DNA from: Acidimicrobiia bacterium
GTDB taxonomy: Bacteria > Actinomycetota > Acidimicrobiia > IMCC26256 > BP-133
DNA length: 18,768 nt
Direction of reading: 5' to 3'
NCBI GenBank assembly: GCA_025923175.1
Contig: JAICGL010000013.1
Coordinates: 1 to 18,768 of the forward strand
Shown here: positions 1 through 6,653 of the stretch, piece by piece
Numbering within the stretch: the stretch's first letter is position 1
How the letters are laid out: each line of letters begins with the position of its first letter
The notes under the pieces: generated by a model
What the model was told of the DNA's origin: nothing
Databases searched by the model: none
The model's input: only the letters and a program-made list of their open reading frames with translations
Translations under genes and position numbers: made by a program

Positions 1-47
1 CCCGTTCCCGGCAGGAGTTCTTCGCCCTGACCGGGATCACCCCCTGA
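1..47 (+). CDS. C-terminal end of an unidentified protein (partial)
   Basis: The frame starting at base 3 is open from the window edge to a TGA at 45-47 and encodes 14 residues ending FFALTGITP. The next gene starts 16 nt downstream, with its ribosome binding site (AAGGAG, 49-54) directly after this stop, which is the spacing expected of two genes in one operon. The fragment is too short to identify. It could be the partner that the downstream reductase serves, but nothing in it shows this. Confidence 0.4.
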   Translation, partial: RSRQEFFALTGITP

Positions 48-63
48 CAAGGAGCCCTGCAAG

Positions 64-1293
64 ATGAGCGAGAGCCAAACCATCGTGATCGTCGGGGCCA
101 GCCTTGCCGGTGCCAAGGCGGCGGAAACGTTGCGTCAGGAAGGCTTCGCCGGTCGGGTGGTCCTCATCGGCGAGGAAGGCGACCGGCCCTACGAGCGTCC
201 CCCGTTGTCAAAGGGGTACCTGCGGGGCGACGAAGAGGTCGTCAAGATCTTCGTCCACGAAGAGGGCTTCTACGCCGAACAGGGCATCGAGCTCCGGACC
301 TCGACCCTGGTGAAGGCGGTCGACCCGGCGACGTCCCAGCTGGTGCTGGACGACGGCGAGCGGCTGGCCTACGACCGGCTCCTCCTCACCACCGGCGCGG
401 CGCCGAGGCGACTCACGGTGCCGGGCGCCGACCTGCCCGGGGTCCACTACCTGCGCGACGTCGGCGACGCCGACGGTCTCGCCGTGTCGATCGGCCAGGC
501 CAGCCGGTTGGTCGTGGTCGGCGCCGGCTGGATCGGCTCCGAAGTCGCCGCCTCGGCCCGGCAGATGGGCACCGAGGTCGCCATGGTCGATCCGGGCGCC
601 GTACCCCTGGCCGGGGTGATGGGCCCCGAGGTGGGCGCGGTGTTCCGCCAGCTCCACGCCAGCCACGGCGTTGACCTGTACCTGGGCACCGGCGTCGAAG
701 CGGTCGTCGGCCGCAAGGTCGCCGAAGGGGTGCGCACCTCCGACGGACGTGTCATCGATGCCGACCTCGTCGTCGTCGGCATCGGTGTCGCCCCCCGGAC
801 GGAACTGGCGGAGGCCGCGGGCATCCGCGTCGGCAACGGCATCGAAGTCGACGAGCACCTCGAGACCAGCGTCTCCGGGATCTTCGCCGCGGGTGACGTG
901 GCGGCGGCGTGGCACCCCGGTCTCGGTGAGAGGGTTCGGGTCGAGCACTGGGCCAACGCCCTCAACCAGGGGCCGGCGGCCGCGCGTAACATGCTCGGCG
1001 CCCGCATCGCCTATGACCGTGTGCCGTACTTCTTTTCCGACCAGTACGACTTGGGGATGGAGTACTCAGGCTACGCCCGCATATGGGACCGCGTCGTGTT
1101 CCGGGGCAACCCCGACGACGGCAAATTCATCGCTTTCTGGCTCGCCGACGGGCGGGTCGTGGCCGGCATGAACGCCAACGTGTGGGATGTCACGGGCCCG
1201 ATCCAGGCGCTGATCCGCTCCCGAGCGACGGTGGACATCGGCCGGCTGACCGATCCCGCCGTCCCGCTCGAGGAAGTGGCACCTGGCACCTGA
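64..1293 (+). CDS. FAD-dependent NAD(P)H:ferredoxin reductase-type oxidoreductase
   Basis: A 409-residue two-dinucleotide-domain flavoprotein of the rhodocoxin/putidaredoxin reductase family. Such enzymes pass electrons from NAD(P)H through FAD to a small ferredoxin that feeds a P450 or Rieske oxygenase. The N-terminal FAD-binding motif GASLAGAKAAE lies at residues 11-21, the family signature RPYERPPLSKGYL at 41-53, the second (NAD) Rossmann motif GAGWIGSE at 153-160, and the FAD-contacting segment GIFAAGDVA at 272-280. The C-terminal part has the family-typical FFSDQYDLG at 323-331. Length matches the family. The ATG at 64 has AAGGAG nine bases upstream. No ferredoxin, P450 or oxygenase is visible in the window, so the redox partner is unknown; it may lie to the left, where another gene ends 16 nt away. 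Confidence 0.9.
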   Translation: MSESQTIVIVGASLAGAKAAETLRQEGFAGRVVLIGEEGDRPYERPPLSKGYLRGDEEVVKIFVHEEGFYAEQGIELRTSTLVKAVDPATSQLVLDDGERLAYDRLLLTTGAAPRRLTVPGADLPGVHYLRDVGDADGLAVSIGQASRLVVVGAGWIGSEVAASARQMGTEVAMVDPGAVPLAGVMGPEVGAVFRQLHASHGVDLYLGTGVEAVVGRKVAEGVRTSDGRVIDADLVVVGIGVAPRTELAEAAGIRVGNGIEVDEHLETSVSGIFAAGDVAAAWHPGLGERVRVEHWANALNQGPAAARNMLGARIAYDRVPYFFSDQYDLGMEYSGYARIWDRVVFRGNPDDGKFIAFWLADGRVVAGMNANVWDVTGPIQALIRSRATVDIGRLTDPAVPLEEVAPGT

Positions 1294-1348
1294 GGAGACC
1301 CCGTCGTCCAGAGCGGACCACGACCCGCTCCGGACGACAGGCTCCTCA
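1291..1348. terminator. Nested bidirectional terminator between convergent genes
   Basis: TGAGGAG (1291-1297) pairs with CTCCTCA (1342-1348). Inside it GTCGTCC (1303-1309) pairs with GGACGAC (1332-1338), and GAGCGG (1311-1316) pairs with CCGCTC (1325-1330), with an 8-nt loop. The stem begins at the stop codon of the oxidoreductase and ends just before the stop of the convergent regulator gene, so it can serve both strands. No T-tract follows on either side. Confidence 0.7.
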
Positions 1349-1354
1349 GCGGTG

Positions 1355-2095
1355 TCAGTTCCGGGTGGCGCGTCGGCCCTTGGCTCGCTCGTCGTTGCGG
1401 ACCAGAGCCACACAGCACAGACCGGGCTGGGGATCGAGCACCGCTCTGAGCGTGCCATTCGGGGAGGCAGCCGCTTCCTCCAGCAGGGCGAGATTCATAC
1501 CGCAAACCGTCTGGCGGTGGGCTTCAGCCAGTCGGTCGAACGGGCAGTTCCGCAGCCGGATGACGCCGTCCTTGTCATGGAAGGGCTCGTAGCCGCGCTC
1601 GGCCAGGACCTCTTCGAGCACTCTCACCCGCCTGGCCTCACTCCGGCCGGCGGCCCGGCGATCAACCTCAGCGGCGACCTCACTGCCGAAGGCCTGGGCC
1701 GACTCGCGGAGCGCCGCCCACGCCCGACCGCTGGGCTCGCTTTCCACCGCGTCGGCGAAGATGTGCGCCGCCAGCTCGTAATCGCGGGGAGGCAAGCTGA
1801 TGTTGAACTCCCGGGACGCCCGCCGGTATAGCTTGGCCGGTCGACCGGCCCCCGGCCCGGTACGGCCCGTCCGCCGGGCGAACGAGACCTCCAGGAGGCC
1901 GTCTTCCACCATGCGATCGAGGTGATAGGCGGCCAGGTTACGGCTCAACCCGGCAGCCGCCGCGGCCTCGTCCCGGCCGGCGGGCTCCACCTGCTGGCTC
2001 ACGAACTCGTACAGAGCGCGGCGGCTCGGATCCACCAGGCTGCCAAGGCTGGCGACGATGTCCCGCTCCGACTCCTGCTCGTCTTCCGTGTCCAT
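1355..2095 (-). CDS. SufR-like (COG2345) helix-turn-helix regulator with C-terminal cysteine cluster, copy 1
   Basis: A 246-residue ArsR-superfamily regulator of the COG2345 type. Residues 15-95 form a winged helix: LVDPSRRALYEFV, then the recognition region RDEAAAAAGLSRNLAAYHLDRM, then a wing containing GRPAKLY. The C-terminal domain carries Cys184 (NCPF), His193, Cys198 (VCGMNLALLE) and Cys227-Cys228. In SufR-type members similar cysteines bind an Fe-S cluster; cluster binding here is inferred. It is a close paralogue of the divergent gene starting at 2225. The ATG at 2095 has no ribosome binding site: a TAGAAT box ends only 7 nt before it, so the mRNA is probably leaderless. The effector and targets are unknown. 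The shared promoter motif suggests it acts on itself, its paralogue and nearby genes. Confidence 0.85.
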   Translation of the reverse strand: MDTEDEQESERDIVASLGSLVDPSRRALYEFVSQQVEPAGRDEAAAAAGLSRNLAAYHLDRMVEDGLLEVSFARRTGRTGPGAGRPAKLYRRASREFNISLPPRDYELAAHIFADAVESEPSGRAWAALRESAQAFGSEVAAEVDRRAAGRSEARRVRVLEEVLAERGYEPFHDKDGVIRLRNCPFDRLAEAHRQTVCGMNLALLEEAAASPNGTLRAVLDPQPGLCCVALVRNDERAKGRRATRN

Positions 2096-2102
2096 GAACC
2101 CG

Positions 2103-2117
2103 ATTCTAAAACAATTC
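2103..2117 (-). promoter_or_regulatory. Leaderless promoter / operator of regulator copy 1
   Basis: Read on the minus strand this is GAATTGTTTTAGAAT, identical over all 15 bases to the plus-strand site at 2204-2218. TAGAAT looks like a -10 box, and 7 nt separate it from the start codon, which places the transcript start at or next to the ATG. The conserved bases upstream of the -10 box suggest that an operator overlaps the promoter. Confidence 0.65.
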
Positions 2118-2190
2118 TCGTCAGCCGAAGCTGACTCACTCCAGCATCGCCCACGGGCCGAGCCTGCATGCGGAGCTGAACAGAGCCCCT

Positions 2191-2218
2191 TCTAAGTCAG
2201 CGTGAATTGTTTTAGAAT
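2191..2218 (+). promoter_or_regulatory. Leaderless promoter / operator of regulator copy 2
   Basis: GAATTGTTTTAGAAT at 2204-2218 ends 6 nt before the ATG at 2225, so the TAGAAT box again implies a leaderless mRNA. A TCTAA half-site at 2191-2195 faces TTAGA at 2212-2216 with 16 bp between them. This could be an inverted operator or the -35 region of the promoter. Confidence 0.65.
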
Positions 2219-2224
2219 AGCGCT

Positions 2225-2983
2225 ATGGACAACGCCGCAGAGCAGGAGCAAGAGCAAGAGCAGCTCCGGGACGACGTCGCCAGCGTCGGCAGCCTCGGGG
2301 ACCCGACCCGCCGGGCACTCTACGACTTCCTGGCCCGGCAGCCGGAGCCCGCCGGTCGGGACGAAGCCGCGGCGGCCGCCGGGTTGAGCCGTACCCTGGC
2401 CGCCTATCACCTCGATCGCATGGTGGAAGACGGCCTCCTGGAGGTCTCGTTCGCCCGCCGGACGGGCCGCAGCGGCCCCGGGGCGGGTCGGCCCGCCAAG
2501 CTCTACCGGCGCGCCACCCGGGAATTCAACATCAGCTTGCCTCCCCGCGATTACGAGCTGGCGGCCCGCATCTTCGCCAACGCGGTTGACAGTGACCCGA
2601 CCGGGACTGCCAAGGCGGCGCTGCAGGAATCGGCTCAAAGCTTCGGCGCGGAGGTCGCCGCCGAGGTCGAACGCCGGGCCCCCGACCGCAGCGACGCCCA
2701 CCGTTCGGCGGTGCTTGAACAGGTACTGACCGAACGCGGCTATGAGCCCTTCCGCGACGAGGACGGGGTTATCCGGATGCGAAATTGCCCCTTCGACTGC
2801 CTGGCCGACGCCCACCGCCAGACGGTGTGCGGCATGAACCTCGCCCTGCTGGAGCAGGCCGCCGCGTCGTCGAAGGGCGCCCTCAAAGCGGTGCTCGATC
2901 CCCGCCCGGATCTGTGCTGCGTGGCCCTCGTCCCCACGGTTGTCGCCACCCGGCGGCGGCGAGGCGGTCGCAGTCTAAAGTAG
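2225..2983 (+). CDS. SufR-like (COG2345) helix-turn-helix regulator with C-terminal cysteine cluster, copy 2
   Basis: A 252-residue paralogue of the regulator encoded divergently at 1355-2095. The two share most of the winged helix (DPTRRALYDFL, RDEAAAAAGLSRTLAAYHLDRMVEDG, GRPAKLYRRA) and the cysteine-rich C-terminus. Its cysteines are Cys188, Cys192, Cys202 and Cys231-Cys232. Cys192 (CPFDCLAD) is an extra residue that is Arg in copy 1, so the two copies may ligate their cofactor differently. The N-terminus is Gln/Glu-rich and the C-terminus ends in a basic RRRRGGRS tail. The start at 2225 has no ribosome binding site but fits a leaderless transcript. The gpgS gene follows 68 nt after its stop on the same strand. 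Fe-S or thiol sensing is inferred from the family. Confidence 0.85.
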   Translation: MDNAAEQEQEQEQLRDDVASVGSLGDPTRRALYDFLARQPEPAGRDEAAAAAGLSRTLAAYHLDRMVEDGLLEVSFARRTGRSGPGAGRPAKLYRRATREFNISLPPRDYELAARIFANAVDSDPTGTAKAALQESAQSFGAEVAAEVERRAPDRSDAHRSAVLEQVLTERGYEPFRDEDGVIRMRNCPFDCLADAHRQTVCGMNLALLEQAAASSKGALKAVLDPRPDLCCVALVPTVVATRRRRGGRSLK

Positions 2984-3000
2984 TCCGAGTAGAGTTTAGA
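2974..3000 (+). promoter_or_regulatory. Promoter / operator in front of gpgS
   Basis: TCTAAA at 2974-2979 and TTTAGA at 2995-3000 form an inverted repeat, with TCTAA and TTAGA separated by 17 bp. The element overlaps the end of the upstream regulator gene and leaves about 50 nt of leader before the GTG at 3052. It resembles the element at 2191-2218, so gpgS may be controlled by the same regulators. Confidence 0.5.
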
Positions 3001-3051
3001 AGGCCCAGCTTCGTCGGATTGCGAATTCTCCTGACTGGAAAGGACGGCGCC

Positions 3052-3882
3052 GTGCCAGCGCGCGAACCCGCCATGTCGTCGACGGCGCCCCGATTGAGAC
3101 TTGTCGACCGGTCGACCGCGGTGCTCCGAGTATCTGGCACCAATCCCTCAGCGGCGACGTCCGTGGCGGTGTGCATTCCCGCCCGCAACGAAGCCGTCAC
3201 CATCGGTGCCATCGTCAGGTCGGTGGCCCGCCTACGCGATGGCGGCACCGTCGACGACCTGGTCGTCGTCGACGACGGTTCGACCGACGGCACTGTGGCC
3301 GTCGCCCGGGCGGCGGGGGCCCGGGTGGTCTCCACTGATGGCGGGCCGGGGAAGGGCCAAGCGCTGCAGCGGGCGGTGGCCGAGACGACGGCTGACATCC
3401 TCGTGTTCCTCGACGCCGACGTCGTGAACTTCACGGAACGTTATGTCACCGCCCTCACTTCGGCGGTCCTCGCCGATCCCGGCCTGAAGCTCGTCAAGGG
3501 GGCCTATGGCCGGCCGCTGCACGGCCAGCCCGGCGAGGGAGGACGGGTGACCGAGCTGCTCGCCCGTCCACTGCTCGAACGCTTCTTTCCCGAGCTGGCT
3601 ACCGTCACGCAACCGCTATCGGGCGAGTGCGCTCTCACCCGTGACCTGGCCGAGCAACTGTGTCTCGAGGACGGGTACGGCATCGAGATCGGCGCCCTCA
3701 TCGACACGTACCTGGCCTACGGCCGCCGCGCCATCGCCGAGGTCGACCTCGGCGGCGAACGAGTGCACCGCAACCGTCCCCTCCGTGAGCTGAGCGTCCA
3801 CGCCCGCGACGTCCTGGCGGCCGTCCTGGCCCGGACCGGCACCGCCGTGCCCGAGGCGGCCGGCCTGCACGCCGCGCCGTGA
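3052..3882 (+). CDS. gpgS: Glucosyl-3-phosphoglycerate synthase (GpgS-like, GT81 family)
   Basis: A 276-residue GT-A glycosyltransferase. Family members transfer glucose from an NDP-glucose (commonly UDP-glucose) to 3-phosphoglycerate, the first step to glucosylglycerate and, in mycobacteria, methylglucose lipopolysaccharides. The nucleotide-sugar fold starts with IPARNEA (42-48) and VVVDDGSTDG (71-80). GGPGKGQAL is at 97-105, the metal-binding DAD at 121-123, the GpgS-typical acceptor loop TQPLSGE at 186-192, GYGIEIG at 208-214 and HRN at 239-241. GTG at 3052 is chosen because GGAAAGGA (3037-3044) lies 7 nt before it; the open frame continues upstream but overlaps the preceding regulator. 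Glucosylglycerate accumulates under nitrogen or salt stress in other bacteria. No phosphatase partner (GpgP) is in the window. Confidence 0.85.
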   Translation: MPAREPAMSSTAPRLRLVDRSTAVLRVSGTNPSAATSVAVCIPARNEAVTIGAIVRSVARLRDGGTVDDLVVVDDGSTDGTVAVARAAGARVVSTDGGPGKGQALQRAVAETTADILVFLDADVVNFTERYVTALTSAVLADPGLKLVKGAYGRPLHGQPGEGGRVTELLARPLLERFFPELATVTQPLSGECALTRDLAEQLCLEDGYGIEIGALIDTYLAYGRRAIAEVDLGGERVHRNRPLRELSVHARDVLAAVLARTGTAVPEAAGLHAAP

Positions 3883-3928
3883 GCAGGATCGTCTTGCGCG
3901 AAACTGAACCGCCCGGCCCTTCGCCTGA

Positions 3929-3940
3929 ATTCTAAAACAA
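3929..3940 (-). promoter_or_regulatory. TTGTTTTAGAAT element facing gpgS
   Basis: The minus strand reads TTGTTTTAGAAT, identical over 12 bases to the sites at 2103-2114 (minus strand) and 2207-2218 (plus strand). Read as a promoter it would drive transcription leftward, antisense to gpgS; there is no convincing minus-strand protein gene in front of it. It could instead be an operator half paired with the site at 3987-3998. Confidence 0.45.
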
Positions 3941-3968
3941 ACACGTCTTGACGCTAGCCTCATCAGAC

Positions 3969-3998
3969 TCTAAGGTCAATCAAGTGTTGTTTTAGATA
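3969..3998 (+). promoter_or_regulatory. Promoter / operator of the duplicated-domain lipoprotein gene
   Basis: TTGTTTTAGATA at 3987-3998 matches the 2207-2218 element in its first ten bases and continues with the same TAGCG-type flank. TCTAA at 3969-3973 faces TTAGA at 3992-3996 with 18 bp between. A transcript starting near 4005 would have a leader of about 43 nt with a normal ribosome binding site (GGGAAAGGG, 4034-4042). Confidence 0.55.
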
Positions 3999-4047
3999 GC
4001 GGGCGCCGGCGGCGCAGAGCTGCTGGCAGGGAAGGGAAAGGGTATCT

Positions 4048-5280
4048 GTGAAGACTCGTTACCGGCCGCTCCTCGCGGTCCTGTTGGCGTGCGGCCTCAT
4101 CACCGCCGCCTGCTCATCGGACGATTCCGAATCCACTGCCCAGGCGGCGACGGCGGGCGAAACCGCCGCCGCGGCCCCGAACCCGGGGGCCCAGGATCCC
4201 GTGGCCGTCCATCAGGCCATGCGGAAGCTGTGGCAGGACCACGTCACATGGACCCGGCTCTACATCGTGAGTGCGGTAGCCGGCCTGCCTGATGCTGACG
4301 CCGCGGCCAGGCGCCTGCTGCAGAACCAGGCCGACATCGGCAACGCCATCAAGCCGTACTACGGCGAGGAGGCGGGGGCCAAGCTGACCGAGCTGCTGCG
4401 GGGCCACATCCTCACCGCCGCCGACCTGCTTACCGCGGCCAAGGCCGGCGACCAGGCCAAGCTCGGCACGGCCAAGGACGCGTGGTACGTCAACGCCGAC
4501 GAAATCGCCACGTTCCTGGCCGGCGCCAACCCCGCCTGGCCGGCCGACACCCTCAAGAGCATGATGCGGGGTCACCTCGACCAGACGCTGGCCGAAGCCA
4601 CCGCCCGCCTCCAGGGCAACTGGGCCCAGGACATCAGCGAGTACGGCCACATCGTGCAGCACATCGTCCAGATGTCCGACGCTCTGGCCAGCGGCATCGC
4701 CACCCAGTTCCCCGACAAGTTCAGCCCGCCCAGCGTCCCGGCCAACGAGCTGGCCTTCCGCGACGCCATGCGCAACCTGTGGGAAGACCACGTGCAGTGG
4801 ACCCGGCTCTACATCGTGAGCGCGGTGGGCGGTCTGCCTGACGCTGACGCCGCGGCCGGACGCCTGCTGCAGAACCAGGCCGACATCGGCAATGCCATCA
4901 AGCCGTACTACGGCGAGGAGGCGGGGGCCAAGCTGACCGAGTTGCTGCGGGGCCACATCCTTACGGCGGCCGACCTGCTCGGGGCGGCCAAGGCCGACGA
5001 CCAGCCCAAGCTCACCAAGGCCAAGGCCGACTGGTACGCCAACGGTGACGAGATCGCCACCTTCCTGGCCGGCGCCAACCCGGCATGGCCGGCCGACACC
5101 CTCAAGACGATGATGCGGGGCCACCTCGACCAGACGTTGGCCGAAGCCACCGCCCGCCTCCAGGCCAACTGGGCCCAGGACATCAGCGAGTACGAGCACA
5201 TCCACAGCCACATCCTGGAGATGTCCGACGCCCTCGCCACCGGCATCATCGGCCAGTTCCCGGCCAAGTTCGCCTACTGA
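4048..5280 (+). CDS. Lipoprotein with two tandem uncharacterised helical domains
   Basis: A 410-residue secreted protein. Residues 1-22 are a lipoprotein signal ending LITAAC, with Cys22 the predicted lipidation site, followed by a Ser/Ala-rich linker. The rest is two copies of a domain of about 173 residues (53-225 and 236-408), with positions offset by exactly 183 residues. Each copy has LWxDHVxWTRLYIVSAV, NQADIGNAIKPYYGEEAG, LLRGHILTAADLL, GANPAWPADTL and MMRGHLDQTLAEATARL. Predicted helices and conserved His, Asp and Glu residues suggest a helical bundle, perhaps metal-binding. Homologous single-domain proteins occur in other bacteria and archaea, often with unsupported functional names. 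The GTG start at 4048 has a good ribosome binding site. Its promoter carries the TTGTTTTAGA element shared with the SufR-like regulators. No function can be assigned. Confidence 0.8.
   Translation: MKTRYRPLLAVLLACGLITAACSSDDSESTAQAATAGETAAAAPNPGAQDPVAVHQAMRKLWQDHVTWTRLYIVSAVAGLPDADAAARRLLQNQADIGNAIKPYYGEEAGAKLTELLRGHILTAADLLTAAKAGDQAKLGTAKDAWYVNADEIATFLAGANPAWPADTLKSMMRGHLDQTLAEATARLQGNWAQDISEYGHIVQHIVQMSDALASGIATQFPDKFSPPSVPANELAFRDAMRNLWEDHVQWTRLYIVSAVGGLPDADAAAGRLLQNQADIGNAIKPYYGEEAGAKLTELLRGHILTAADLLGAAKADDQPKLTKAKADWYANGDEIATFLAGANPAWPADTLKTMMRGHLDQTLAEATARLQANWAQDISEYEHIHSHILEMSDALATGIIGQFPAKFAY
4204..4722 (+). repeat. Intragenic tandem repeat, copy 1
   Basis: First of two in-frame copies offset by 549 bp. 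Long stretches are nearly identical at the DNA level, for example 4321-4400 against 4870-4949, which suggests a recent duplication or ongoing homogenisation. Confidence 0.85.
4753..5271 (+). repeat. Intragenic tandem repeat, copy 2
   Basis: Second copy of the repeat at 4204-4722, separated from it by a Pro/Ser-rich linker (SPPSVPANEL). Confidence 0.85.
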
Positions 5281-5290
5281 TCCCACCCTT

Positions 5291-5328
5291 CTGGTGCCCG
5301 GCCGAGCTCCCTCCCGGCCGGGCACCAG
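5291..5328 (+). terminator. Intrinsic-type terminator after the lipoprotein gene
   Basis: A perfect 14-bp stem joins CTGGTGCCCGGCCG (5291-5304) and CGGCCGGGCACCAG (5315-5328). The 10-nt loop is AGCTCCCTCC. It starts 10 nt after the stop codon and is followed by a weak CCCTTTC tract. The loop is identical to that of the hairpin at 12169-12204. Confidence 0.85.
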
Positions 5329-5438
5329 GACCCTTTCACGTCCCCGACTTTCACCGAGGAGCTGACGCGCCAATGCGTGACGCAGAGGCCTTCCTCGTCT
5401 GGTGACGGCGAAACGCGTCCCGGCGTAGACGTGTCACG

Positions 5439-6569
5439 TCAATCCCGGATGATCCAGAAGAGGCGGGCGGGCTCGGCCAGCAGGTTGCGCCAGCCGGCCA
5501 CCGACGCCCGGGTGGCGAGGACGGCGTCGCCGGCCCGCAGCACCGGAGTGGCGCTGCCGAGATCGGCTTGGACGAGGCCGCTGGCGACGAGAATCAGTTC
5601 GACTCCCTTGTGGGGGACGGGCGGCGCGCCACGTTCCGCTGGCCCCAACTGGACGAGGTAGGCCCGTAGCCCGGCGGTGTCGTCGTCGAGAAGCGCGACA
5701 GGTCCCCTGAATGCACCGCCCAGGCGGTCCCGCCGGGCGAGTACGTAATCGCTCGCGCTCTTGACCGCGAGAAGGTCGTCGAGGCCGATCCCGAGTGCCT
5801 CGGCGAGGGTGAGGAGCGTATCGAGGGCCAGCCCACGGAGACCCGCCTCGGCCTGCGAGATGGCACTGGGCGAGACGCCGGCCAGGCGGGCGAGGTCGGC
5901 TTGGCTGAGCCCTCGCTCCTGACGGACCCGACGCAGGCCCGCGCCGACCCGGCCGAGCGCCTTCTCCTGCTCGAAGTGCGGCGTACCATCGGACCGGGTC
6001 CGGACATGCAGCAGTCGCCCCTCAACGCCGGGCCGTCCCTCCGCCTTGACCACCCGGAGGTGGCTCCCGCCCAGTTCGAGCACGCACTGGGTGACCTTGT
6101 TGATCCCGTCCAACAGCGCCGCGCCCGCCACCGGTCGGCTGACCCGCCAGTAGGCGATGGCACCGAGATCGTAGAGCTGGGGGCACACCCGGCTGAACAA
6201 GCCGAGGGCGCGGGTCCGGCCCGAGCGCCGGACGAAGGCGTCGAGGCTGTCGAACACAACCCGGCCGGGTATCTCACGAGCCTCGTCGAGGATCCTCCGT
6301 TCGAGGGCCATCGCGTCAGCCAGGGGCCGGCCGGGCCGGGCGTCGAGGATCCGCAGGCCTGTGCCCAGCTTGGCCCGAAGGGTGGCCGGGGCTATTTCCG
6401 TCGTGACGTAGGTGCACGGCTCGTCCCGGCGGCGGCCCTCGGCGAGGAACGCATGCTCGATGGTGGCGACGACGCCCTGGCTGGTGGTGACCCAGACGAC
6501 GTTGTCACCGGCCAGGAGGCCGCCGAGGAGCGCATCGAGATCGGGTATTCCGCTGCTGGTTCGCGTCAC
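5439..6569 (-). CDS. Fusion regulator: degenerate KaiC/RecA-like domain, XRE helix-turn-helix, cupin
   Basis: A 376-residue protein with three parts. Residues 4-190 resemble the KaiC/RAD55 domain: SSGIPDLDALLGGLLAGDNVVWV at the start, and VVFDSLDAFVR (104-114) at the Walker B position. The segment where Walker A should be reads TTSQGVVATIE and lacks the GK[TS], so ATP hydrolysis is doubtful. Residues 209-267 are an XRE helix-turn-helix (LRRVRQERGLSQADLARLAGVSPSAISQAEAG). Residues 300-374 look like a cupin, with PHKGVELILVASG. GTG at 6569 is chosen because upstream codons show no domain homology and run through the divergent gene. A perfect palindrome at 6585-6599 lies 16 bp upstream, suggesting autoregulation. 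The likely role is a ligand-sensing transcription regulator; the ligand is unknown. Confidence 0.75.
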   Translation of the reverse strand: MTRTSSGIPDLDALLGGLLAGDNVVWVTTSQGVVATIEHAFLAEGRRRDEPCTYVTTEIAPATLRAKLGTGLRILDARPGRPLADAMALERRILDEAREIPGRVVFDSLDAFVRRSGRTRALGLFSRVCPQLYDLGAIAYWRVSRPVAGAALLDGINKVTQCVLELGGSHLRVVKAEGRPGVEGRLLHVRTRSDGTPHFEQEKALGRVGAGLRRVRQERGLSQADLARLAGVSPSAISQAEAGLRGLALDTLLTLAEALGIGLDDLLAVKSASDYVLARRDRLGGAFRGPVALLDDDTAGLRAYLVQLGPAERGAPPVPHKGVELILVASGLVQADLGSATPVLRAGDAVLATRASVAGWRNLLAEPARLFWIIRD

Positions 6570-6584
6570 AGGATCCCCTAATCC

Positions 6585-6599
6585 ATTAGCAACGCTAAT
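6585..6599. promoter_or_regulatory. Palindromic operator between divergent genes
   Basis: ATTAGC (6585-6590), AAC, GCTAAT (6594-6599) is a perfect inverted repeat in the 84-bp divergent intergenic region. Short perfect palindromes of this size are typical XRE dimer sites. It is placed to control the fusion regulator (start 6569, minus strand) and the membrane protein (start 6654). Confidence 0.6.
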
Positions 6600-6653
6600 T
6601 GAAAAGCGCCATTGACGCCAGCATGCGCTTGTATCAGCGGTAAGGAGGCGGCC

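Noticed and set aside
2120..2135. GTCAGC-CGAA-GCTGAC hairpin in the divergent regulator gap
   Set aside because: It is a perfect 6-bp stem but lies upstream of both promoters and has no counterpart at the other sites. It may be an extra operator; the evidence is too thin to call.
2785..3051. Longer N-terminus for gpgS
   Set aside because: It overlaps the upstream regulator gene by almost 200 bp and has no GpgS features. The GTG at 3052 has a strong ribosome binding site.
4204..5271. Tandem 549-bp repeat as a mobile element or CRISPR-like repeat
   Set aside because: It is two in-frame protein domains within one gene, with no spacers, transposase or terminal repeats.
4114..5373. 419-codon minus-strand open frame opposite the lipoprotein
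   Set aside because: It mirrors the duplicated lipoprotein domains, has no motifs of its own, and is best explained by codon bias.
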